From the NCBI GenBank assembly GCA_947442115.1, contig CANEVK010000214.1, positions 1-5,173 on the forward strand: 5,173 nucleotides of DNA. Reading direction: 5' to 3'. Origin of the DNA: Bacteriovoracaceae bacterium. GTDB taxonomy: Bacteria > Bdellovibrionota > Bacteriovoracia > Bacteriovoracales > Bacteriovoracaceae. The notes below the pieces were generated by a model, which had not been told where the DNA came from, did not search any database, and saw nothing but the letters and a program-made list of their open reading frames with translations. This document shows positions 1-5,173 of the stretch, piece by piece. The translations under genes were made by a program, and so were the position numbers. Every line of letters starts with the position of its first letter. The first letter of the stretch is position 1.

Positions 1-1932
1 AAGAATGAAGGTTCTAAATTTTTTAGCAACCTCTTGATTAAAAATTCCTTCTTTTTGAAAAAATTCAAAGGCATCAGCATCAAGAACTTCTGCCCATTTG
101 TAGGAATAATAACCGGCCGAGTATCCACCGGCAAAGATGTGAGAGAAAGAAGTCGAAAGACTTGTTCCAGAAATTTTTGGAAACAAACTTGTCTTGTCTG
201 CAATTTTAGTTTCAAAATCAGGAATATTTTTAACTTCTCCAGGCGCGACTGTATGGTAGGCCATATCCAAGAAAGCAAAAGACAATTGTCTTAGGGTTCC
301 TAAGCCTTCAAGAAATTTGCCACTGGCCTTAATTTTTTCAATAAGGTCATTGGAAATTTTCTCACCGGTTTCATAGTGATAAGCAAATAGATCTAAGCAA
401 TCCTTTTCTAAAACCCAATTTTCCATGATTTGAGAGGGAAGTTCTACGAAATCCCAGAAAACGTTTGTACCAGACAAATCTCTGTACTTACATTTTGAAA
501 GAAGTCCATGGAGAGCATGACCAAATTCATGATAAAGAGTGAGCACTTCATCTAGTGAAAGTAATGAGGGCTTCGTTTTTGTCGGCTTGGTAAAATTACA
601 AACGATCATGATATGGGGACGCTCCACCTGCCCATGATACATCCCCTGCTCTTTAATTCCCGACATCCACGCCCCGCCTCTTTTTGTTTGGCGAGGAAAG
701 AAATCAGTGTAGAAGAGACCAATAAACTGCTGCCCATCCTGATCAAAAACTTCGAAAGTTCGAACATCATCATGATATTTAGGAACATCAAAAACTTCTT
801 TAAAACTCAGGCCATAAAGTTTTTGCGCCACTTTAAATATTCCATCCACGACATTTTCTAATTTAAAGTATGGACGAAGCATTTCATCATCAAAATTAAG
901 CTCACGCTTTTTTAAGATTTCAGAGTAATAAGCTGAATCGTATCGCTGAAGCTCTTCGATTCCATCTAGTTCTTTAGCAAGGACCTGAAGTTTTTGAACC
1001 TCTTTTTCTGCATGGGGTTTTGCTTTAACAAAAAGCTCCTCAAGAAAATCCATCACCTTTTTAGGCGACATCGCCATTCTTTCCTCAAGCACATAATCGG
1101 CATGAGTATTAAAACCTAAAAGTTTTGCTCTCTCTGTTCTGAGAGTTAAAATCTCTTTAAGGTTTTCTTGATTATCAAACTTATCATTGAAAGCTTTTGA
1201 AGCATTCGCCAAGAAAAGCTTTTTTCTCAATTCTCTGTTCTTAGAATAAGTGAGAAAAGGAATAATCATTGGAGCATCAAGTGTGATACACCATGATCCA
1301 GCTTTGCCTTTTTTTTCTGCACACTCAGCCGCTGATTCAATAAAAGAATCTGGTAAGCCATCGAGATCTTTTCTATCTGTGATCTCTAGGAGATATTCAT
1401 TCGTTGCTTTAAGAACATTTTGTGAAAACGTTAAGGAAAGTTTGGCCAGTTTTTCATCTAACTCTCTCATGCGCTCTTTTTCACTGTCAGCAAGTAAAGC
1501 TCCACTCCGCACGAATGACTTATATGTTTTTTCAATGATCATGAGCTCTTCTGCTCCTAAACCTTGATTAAACCTCGATTCGTAACAAGCTTTCACTTTT
1601 GAGAAGATCACAGGATCTAATGAAATATCATTGCCAAAACGAGTAAGAGTTTCTGACATTTGTGGAGAGATTTTTTCTAATTCCTCAGAGCATTCAGCGG
1701 AATGAAGATTAAAGAAAATACCGGCAATATAATCAACCTGCTCAGTGATATCATTCTTTTCTACGATCACATGCTGAAAATTCGTCGCAGGATTTAATTT
1801 TAATTTTTCTAGTCCAGCTCTTGCTGTCGCCATAGATTCTTGAAGTGCAGGTAGAAAATGATCCGGCTTAACGACATCAAAAGGATAGGCCCCGTATCTA
1901 GCGCGAGGTTTTTCGAGAAGTGGATTTTGCAT
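1..1932 (-). CDS. prlC: M3 family zinc oligopeptidase, oligopeptidase A (OpdA/PrlC)-like, C-terminus cut by window edge
   Basis: The minus-strand frame is open without a stop from the ATG at 1932 to base 1 (644 codons). The protein begins MQNPLLEK, like OpdA. Seen directly: the zinc motif HEFGH at residues 468-472 (two His ligands and the catalytic Glu469), with the third ligand Glu497 in DFVELPS, 29 residues after the first His as in M3 enzymes. KRGGAWM lies upstream. The late segment SHIFAGGYSAGYYSYKWAEV carries His598, Tyr604 and Tyr611, matching the conserved substrate and transition-state residues of the family. HYETGE and TLRQLSFAFLD are also OpdA-like. No signal peptide is seen, so the enzyme should be cytoplasmic and should hydrolyse short peptides left by larger proteases. 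E. coli OpdA is 680 residues, so about 35 C-terminal residues probably lie outside. It is the third gene of the operon, 9 bases after the carrier stop. The family is certain; OpdA rather than Dcp is likely from the C-terminal motifs. Confidence 0.96.
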   Translation of the reverse strand, partial: MQNPLLEKPRARYGAYPFDVVKPDHFLPALQESMATARAGLEKLKLNPATNFQHVIVEKNDITEQVDYIAGIFFNLHSAECSEELEKISPQMSETLTRFGNDISLDPVIFSKVKACYESRFNQGLGAEELMIIEKTYKSFVRSGALLADSEKERMRELDEKLAKLSLTFSQNVLKATNEYLLEITDRKDLDGLPDSFIESAAECAEKKGKAGSWCITLDAPMIIPFLTYSKNRELRKKLFLANASKAFNDKFDNQENLKEILTLRTERAKLLGFNTHADYVLEERMAMSPKKVMDFLEELFVKAKPHAEKEVQKLQVLAKELDGIEELQRYDSAYYSEILKKRELNFDDEMLRPYFKLENVVDGIFKVAQKLYGLSFKEVFDVPKYHDDVRTFEVFDQDGQQFIGLFYTDFFPRQTKRGGAWMSGIKEQGMYHGQVERPHIMIVCNFTKPTKTKPSLLSLDEVLTLYHEFGHALHGLLSKCKYRDLSGTNVFWDFVELPSQIMENWVLEKDCLDLFAYHYETGEKISNDLIEKIKASGKFLEGLGTLRQLSFAFLDMAYHTVAPGEVKNIPDFETKIADKTSLFPKISGTSLSTSFSHIFAGGYSAGYYSYKWAEVLDADAFEFFQKEGIFNQEVAKKFRTFIL

Positions 1933-1938
1933 AAAAAT

Positions 1939-1943
1939 TCCTC
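1939..1943 (-). promoter_or_regulatory. Shine-Dalgarno of the M3 peptidase, overlapping the upstream stop codon
   Basis: On the minus strand GAGGA sits 6 bases before the ATG at 1932, an ideal spacing that fixes the peptidase start. The carrier's TGA stop (1944-1942) shares bases with this site, so ribosomes ending the carrier stop on the next gene's binding site. This implies coupled translation. Confidence 0.85.
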
Positions 1944-3156
1944 AATTAAAAAGTTTTCGATGAAGACCAAACAACTTCACGACTATCACTAGCCAAATGA
2001 GCAGAAAGGCCCCCATCATCATATCAAGGATAAAAGAGGATTGAAGATAAATTAATAAAACGGCGATGGAAGCTTTTGACGCTCGATACACGAGCATATC
2101 AGTGAGATATTTCGCGCCATACTTTTGTGCACTTGCTAAAGGCTGATAAAGCAATTCCTTACCTGCACTAAAAAAAGAGTAATCAGCGGCTTTAAAATAG
2201 ATATAAAGGCCTGCAATTGGCCAGAGACCAATATGCCCTCCTAAGTTCATCAAAAGCAAGCAAAACATGTAAGACAATGGAATAAAAAGATGGAGCCTTT
2301 TCTCTGTGATTCGAGGAAGAAGAATGGGCAAAACAAGAAATTGAAAAAGAAAAGTTAGAGCATTGGTCCAAGTATAAACATCACCAAGATAAGAAGTTCT
2401 TAAATCCGCTGTAGGAATAACTTTTTCAAAGGCCAAGTTAAATTTAAAATCGGCAATATTAATTATAAACTGGGCACTGGCGACCATAGCGCAAATAAGT
2501 AAAACATAACGACGAAGATCTGGTGTATCAAGTGATGAAACGGGGCTTTTATTTTGCTCTGTAAAAGATTGCAGGGACTGAGTGCCGAGAAAGAATATAA
2601 AGGGAATAATGACAAACAAAACACCCACATCGAGTACGGCACGGGTTCCATATCTAGAACTCAAATAACTGGTGGCAAGCCCACCAAGAATGCCGCCTAA
2701 GCTTCCAATCGCCCCGACTGGACCTACGAGAAATTTAAAATCTTCTTTTTTAAAATAATTATTAGCGTATCCAAGAAGTAAGTGAACTTGGATGACAATA
2801 CAGATCTCTTTCCAGATAAAAGATAAATAAGCGAATATTTTATTTTCTTGTAAATGACTGAGATTTCCACCAAAAAAAATCAAGGCAGAAAAGAGACTCG
2901 CGTACATGAAGACTTTCTGAACATTTTGATTTTTTTGAAGACGGTTACAAAGATAAATACTTAAAGAAAGAAATGCCACCGCCCAGACCCAAGCAGCCGG
3001 TGTGGACTTTGCCCCATAGGCTTCAAAGAAGAGAGAAGTGGTTGAGGCCCGAATCAGAGGATAATTAAAAAGTACAAAAAAATAGGCCAAAAAAAAGAAC
3101 AGCAGGTTCTTTTTGAACGAGGGATCACTCTTTTTTAGTAGAGAAATAAAACTCAT
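1942..3156 (-). CDS. NTT/Npt-like (ATP:ADP translocase superfamily) integral membrane carrier
   Basis: A 404-residue, highly hydrophobic protein with about 11-12 predicted membrane spans (for example near 16-35, 54-71, 82-99, 108-130, 142-165, 174-191, 216-235, 262-281, 288-306, 308-323, 377-397). Two stretches resemble bacterial and plastid nucleotide transporters: an N-terminal FNYPLIR (30-36) followed by a second helix after a short loop, and a C-terminal segment at 322-361 with KAADYSFF, then KELLYQPL, then a KYGAK/TD stretch. The second parallels the KAAKYSLF...KE..Y.PL...K.K...D signature of NTT proteins. A Gly-rich helix pair lies at 145-160. It is shorter than typical NTT carriers (about 500 residues). 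Substrate cannot be read from sequence: a nucleotide, another anion or a metal-linked solute is possible. Its start overlaps the regulator stop by 4 bases (ATGA) and no good Shine-Dalgarno precedes it, so translation is probably coupled. Superfamily assignment is fairly sure, substrate unknown. Confidence 0.85.
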   Translation of the reverse strand: MSFISLLKKSDPSFKKNLLFFFLAYFFVLFNYPLIRASTTSLFFEAYGAKSTPAAWVWAVAFLSLSIYLCNRLQKNQNVQKVFMYASLFSALIFFGGNLSHLQENKIFAYLSFIWKEICIVIQVHLLLGYANNYFKKEDFKFLVGPVGAIGSLGGILGGLATSYLSSRYGTRAVLDVGVLFVIIPFIFFLGTQSLQSFTEQNKSPVSSLDTPDLRRYVLLICAMVASAQFIINIADFKFNLAFEKVIPTADLRTSYLGDVYTWTNALTFLFQFLVLPILLPRITEKRLHLFIPLSYMFCLLLMNLGGHIGLWPIAGLYIYFKAADYSFFSAGKELLYQPLASAQKYGAKYLTDMLVYRASKASIAVLLIYLQSSFILDMMMGAFLLIWLVIVVKLFGLHRKLFN

Positions 3157-3665
3157 TCGGTTTTAAGGTAGGTATCACCTTTCTGTATTTCTTCAAAATC
3201 ATGTTGATGCTCAAATTTTGAAAAATCAAAAGATGTCGTAAAATGAGAGTTTTTAATATCTGATGAGCAAAGAGTTTTCATAAAATTAAAAAACTTCTCT
3301 CTGGTTTCACCACTCATCAAATGTTCCATCAAGCAAGAATCTCTATGGGCCGTCTCTTCATTCACTCCGATAATATCTTTTAAAAAATAATAAAGAAGTG
3401 TGCGCGAAGAAAGAATGCCATGAACAGCCTCGTGGCCACTAGGAGAGAGCGACAAGAACTTACTATCATCTTCTAAGACGAGGTCACGTTTTTTCAAATT
3501 TGTTAAGGCCGTGGAGACTGAGCCCTTAGTTAGACCCATCTCATGAGCGATATCAGTGACTCGGGCATAGCCCTTAGACTCTTTAAGCTTATGGATGGCT
3601 AAAAGGTAATGAACCATTGAGTGAGTAAGATCATTATCATGAGTGTGTTGAATTTTTTCTGGCAT
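3153..3665 (-). CDS. DtxR/MntR-family metal-dependent transcriptional regulator
   Basis: A 170-residue protein. A winged helix-turn-helix occupies roughly residues 20-75 (YARVTDIAHEMGLTKGSVS, then TALTNLKKRDLV and a wing ending LSLSPSG). The metal-binding/dimerisation domain follows at about 80-130 (SSRTLLYYFLKDIIGV, then ETAHRDSCLMEHLMS). By eye alignment to DtxR, the primary-site ligands Cys102, Glu105 and His106 correspond to Cys111, Glu114 and His115, and Met10 to His19. The ancillary ligands His79 and Glu83 are replaced by Arg88 and Tyr92, while His98 is kept as His107. No C-terminal SH3-like domain is present, so the size is closer to MntR (about 142 residues). The N-terminus (HTHDND) and C-terminus (EHQHD) carry extra His and Asp. 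It is first in the operon and so probably autoregulates and controls the carrier and peptidase. The upstream in-frame stop (TAG at 3689-3687) leaves no alternative upstream start. Family is secure; the metal is not determinable. Confidence 0.93.
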   Translation of the reverse strand: MPEKIQHTHDNDLTHSMVHYLLAIHKLKESKGYARVTDIAHEMGLTKGSVSTALTNLKKRDLVLEDDSKFLSLSPSGHEAVHGILSSRTLLYYFLKDIIGVNEETAHRDSCLMEHLMSGETREKFFNFMKTLCSSDIKNSHFTTSFDFSKFEHQHDFEEIQKGDTYLKTE

Positions 3666-3672
3666 AGCCCAT

Positions 3673-3700
3673 AGGGTACTTTTCCCCTAAAAAACCGTCA
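3673..3700 (-). promoter_or_regulatory. Possible promoter of the regulator operon (weak -10)
   Basis: On the minus strand TTGACG (3700-3695) is a good -35 element. Seventeen bases later TACCCT (3678-3673) matches the -10 consensus at only three positions. If used, transcription would begin at or next to the ATG at 3665, giving a leaderless message. That would fit the absence of a Shine-Dalgarno at normal distance: the only purine run, AGGGGA, lies 17 bases upstream. An alternative -10 is AATAAT (3713-3708), whose -35 is poor. Tentative. Confidence 0.35.
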
Positions 3701-3718
3701 AACGATAATTATTCTTTG
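3699..3718. promoter_or_regulatory. Candidate operator: 20-bp dyad with ATAATTAT core
   Basis: CAAA-cg-ATAATTAT-tc-TTTG is an inverted repeat with 8 of 10 paired positions per arm and a perfect 8-base central palindrome. Length and AT-rich core suit DtxR/MntR-type sites, and the GATAATTATT part also recalls half of a Fur box. It directly abuts and slightly overlaps the TTGACG element facing the regulator gene, where a bound repressor would block the operon. Function is inferred. Confidence 0.45.
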
Positions 3719-3748
3719 CACTTAGATACAGCCTAAATAGACGACAAA

Positions 3749-3770
3749 AACCTTCAAGCTCTTGAAAGTT
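3749..3770. promoter_or_regulatory. Candidate operator: 22-bp dyad TTCAAG-CT-CTTGAA with extended arms
   Basis: A perfect 6-base inverted repeat (TTCAAG, spacer CT, CTTGAA) extends outward as AAC/GTT with a single mismatch (C3752 against A3767), so 9 of 10 positions per arm pair. It has no following T-run and so is not a terminator. Its right arm contains TTGAAA (3762-3767), which could act as a -35 for the rightward gene. It is a plausible site for the neighbouring regulator or another dimeric factor. Confidence 0.45.
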
Positions 3771-3821
3771 CGTACAACTGGAAGTGGGATTTTCTTCCCT
3801 CTGAGTCTTATCAGTGCCCCA

Positions 3822-3830
3822 TGATAAAAT
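3822..3830 (+). promoter_or_regulatory. Probable extended -10 promoter of the secreted-protein gene
   Basis: TGATAAAAT combines the TG extended -10 dinucleotide with TAAAAT, five of six consensus bases. Transcription would start near 3836-3838, leaving a leader of about 22 bases that includes the Shine-Dalgarno. The -35 at the right distance (TGAGTC, 3802-3807) is poor, as is tolerated for extended -10 promoters. A second possibility is TTGAAA (3762-3767) with a weak TGGGAT at 3785-3790. Confidence 0.45.
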
Positions 3831-3848
3831 AATGGAAGTTTTTATCTC

Positions 3849-3855
3849 AAAGGTG
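3849..3855 (+). promoter_or_regulatory. Shine-Dalgarno of the secreted-protein gene
   Basis: AAAGGTG lies just upstream of the ATG at 3860, with its GG six bases before the start codon. It supports this ATG, which also gives a well-formed signal peptide. Confidence 0.7.
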
Positions 3856-3859
3856 CTTT

Positions 3860-5173
3860 ATGAAATATTCGCTTCTTTTAGCTTTGATGATCTTTTTTCT
3901 TAATGACTCATTAAGAGCTCAATCTCTGAATGAATCTTTTGAAACCTCAGGTAATCTTACTGATCAGCAGGCCAAAGATGCTAAAAACTTTGTTCACCAA
4001 GGCCGGAAAGATGGCATCATCACAGACAGATGCAGCGAGAATAATCTAGGGACATGCAACATAAATGATGTGAACTCACAGGCAGCTGTCTTTAAGGGAA
4101 ACTTTGGGCAGGCATTAGAAAATAATATTGGGAAGCTTTACGGTCTACTTTTTGGGGCCACAGGATTTATGTCTGGAGGTGGGCCAACTGTTGGAGTTGT
4201 CAGTAAGAGTAATAAAGAAGCTCCTGGAAAATTTCTTAAAGATGGTAAGGAAGTGAAAAAATCAGAGGCAGCTGATCAAAAAACTGATTATTGTATTTTT
4301 GCGGCCATGGGATATGAATTTCTGAGTACTTATATTCAGCAAGGTCTGCAGTCAAAAATTGAAGAAAGCTTAAAAGAAGAGAAAGACCTCCAACTTAAAT
4401 CACTCGTGGCCCTTAAAAAAACTCATGAGGCCAGAAGAAAAACAAGCCTCTATCAGGGAAGTATCTACGCGGCCACAAGTGGCTGTTACATTGCTCGTGC
4501 AGCACTCTCTCAAGGTCGAGTCGTAATGGATTGGAAGTACTGGGCAAAGATGTCTGCCGCCGCAGGACTATCCACGCTGTACTATATCAAGGCTAAAAAA
4601 CATTTTGATGCAGCAAAAAGTGTGCAAACAGTCATAGAGGCCCTCCCATCTGTGGGTGATTGTAATCCATGGACCAAGACTGCGTGTTTCTGCGCAGAAA
4701 AAACTTCGCAAACTCTTTACCCAGATAGTTATCAGGAAGTTTGTATTTTAAATAAGGGCCAAACAGATCCCAACAAAGTCGCCATCGGTTGCGGAGTCAT
4801 GAAAGATGGGAAGATGGAATATGATAAAGACTGTAAATGTAAATCTAGCAATACCTGCTTTAAGCCAAATATCTCAAGTCCATCCATGAAATTTGGACTT
4901 GGAAATAATATGATGAATATGGCCAACAGAGGCTACGATTTAATGGGTAATGGTGATTTTGATTCAGGAGCTTTTGATTCCTACGCGCTCCAGTCAGGAG
5001 CTTACGCCTCCAAAATCAAGGGAAAAATTGAACCTAAAGATATGCCTAAAGTAAGTCTCAACCAAAAAGAGAAAGAAATTGCAGATAGCATGAAAGGCTT
5101 ATTACCTGAGTCAGTGGCTGGATTAGTGGCCAAATCTCCTTCTATTACACCACCTGGTGGTTTCGGAGACAAA
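3860..5173 (+). CDS. Exported cysteine-rich protein of unknown family, C-terminus cut by window edge
   Basis: The frame is open from the ATG at 3860 to the last base (438 codons, no stop). Residues 1-20 form a signal peptide: Lys2, a hydrophobic core at 5-14, and a likely cleavage after Ala20 (SLRA/QS). No lipobox Cys is present, so it should be a soluble periplasmic, surface or secreted protein rather than a lipoprotein. A Gly-rich hydrophobic stretch spans about 90-114. A charged, probably helical or coiled-coil segment spans about 159-197. Two short hydrophobic helices follow near 201-216 and 228-243. Twelve Cys are visible (58, 66, 145, 209, 268, 276, 278, 295, 311, 325, 327, 333). The last eight form two successive C...CxC...C groups, suggesting disulfides in an oxidising compartment. 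After 340 the sequence becomes Gly/Asn/Ser-rich and likely flexible. No family is recognised and no function is assigned. It is divergent from the regulator operon and could share its control. Confidence 0.9.
   Translation, partial: MKYSLLLALMIFFLNDSLRAQSLNESFETSGNLTDQQAKDAKNFVHQGRKDGIITDRCSENNLGTCNINDVNSQAAVFKGNFGQALENNIGKLYGLLFGATGFMSGGGPTVGVVSKSNKEAPGKFLKDGKEVKKSEAADQKTDYCIFAAMGYEFLSTYIQQGLQSKIEESLKEEKDLQLKSLVALKKTHEARRKTSLYQGSIYAATSGCYIARAALSQGRVVMDWKYWAKMSAAAGLSTLYYIKAKKHFDAAKSVQTVIEALPSVGDCNPWTKTACFCAEKTSQTLYPDSYQEVCILNKGQTDPNKVAIGCGVMKDGKMEYDKDCKCKSSNTCFKPNISSPSMKFGLGNNMMNMANRGYDLMGNGDFDSGAFDSYALQSGAYASKIKGKIEPKDMPKVSLNQKEKEIADSMKGLLPESVAGLVAKSPSITPPGGFGDK

Noticed and set aside
34..294. 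Plus-strand open frame of 86 codons
   Set aside because: It lies antisense inside the peptidase gene, whose own frame is continuous and shows family motifs here. Its translation resembles no family and it has no supporting start context.
606..861. Overlapping open frames on both strands (606-791 minus, 613-861 plus)
   Set aside because: Both are alternative-frame shadows of the M3 peptidase coding sequence.
1250..1567. Plus-strand open frame of 105 codons
   Set aside because: It is antisense to the well-supported peptidase frame; its Ser-rich translation is what antisense of such a gene typically gives.
2463..2651. Second minus-strand frame inside the carrier gene
   Set aside because: It is a shifted frame of a hydrophobic membrane-protein gene with no independent ribosome site.
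3637..3672. Tiny 12-codon frame starting at an ATG 7 bases before the regulator start, out of frame
   Set aside because: It could be an overlapping leader peptide, but it has no Shine-Dalgarno and no coding signature; most likely chance.
3780..3798. GGAAG...CTTCC inverted repeat with a 9-base loop upstream of the exported-protein gene
   Set aside because: The 5-bp stem with a 9-base loop is too weak, and without a T-run it is not a terminator. Such repeats are common by chance.
4732..4926. Minus-strand open frame of 64 codons
   Set aside because: It is antisense to the cysteine-rich exported protein, whose frame is open across the whole region with a signal peptide.

Overview
The window is AT-rich and densely coded. 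It holds two transcription units that diverge from a 194-base intergenic region (3666-3859). No marker gene fixes the taxonomy. An ADP/ATP-translocase-like (NTT/Npt) carrier next to an oligopeptidase, together with a long secreted cysteine-rich protein with no recognisable family, would suit a low-GC Gram-negative of the Bdellovibrionota/Bacteriovorax kind. That placement is inference from gene content and base composition, not a demonstrated assignment.

Leftward unit (minus strand, 3665 down past base 1): a DtxR/MntR-type metal-responsive regulator (3153-3665), then a multi-span NTT/Npt-like membrane carrier (1942-3156), then an oligopeptidase A-type M3 zinc metallopeptidase (1-1932, C-terminus beyond the window). 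The joints are tight. The regulator and carrier share a 4-base ATGA overlap, and the carrier's TGA stop lies inside the peptidase's Shine-Dalgarno sequence. This reads as one translationally coupled operon that puts import of a solute (possibly a nucleotide or related anion) and cytoplasmic peptide breakdown under a metal-sensing regulator.

Intergenic region: two separate dyads of DtxR/Fur-operator size lie about 51 bp apart (centres near 3708.5 and 3759.5). The first abuts a TTGACG -35-like element pointing at the regulator gene. An extended -10 element (TGATAAAAT) and a good Shine-Dalgarno serve the rightward gene. The regulator gene has no well-placed Shine-Dalgarno.

Rightward unit (plus strand, 3860 past 5173): the first 438 codons of a secreted protein with an N-terminal signal peptide, a charged helical stretch, two hydrophobic segments and a cysteine-rich block. 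That block contains two copies of a C...CxC...C arrangement. I do not recognise its family.

The most interesting points are the unusual partnership of a DtxR-like regulator with an NTT-like carrier and OpdA, the regulator's mixed metal-ligand set, the paired intergenic dyads, and the unassigned cysteine-rich exported protein. No RNA genes, CRISPR arrays, insertion sequences or terminators were seen.
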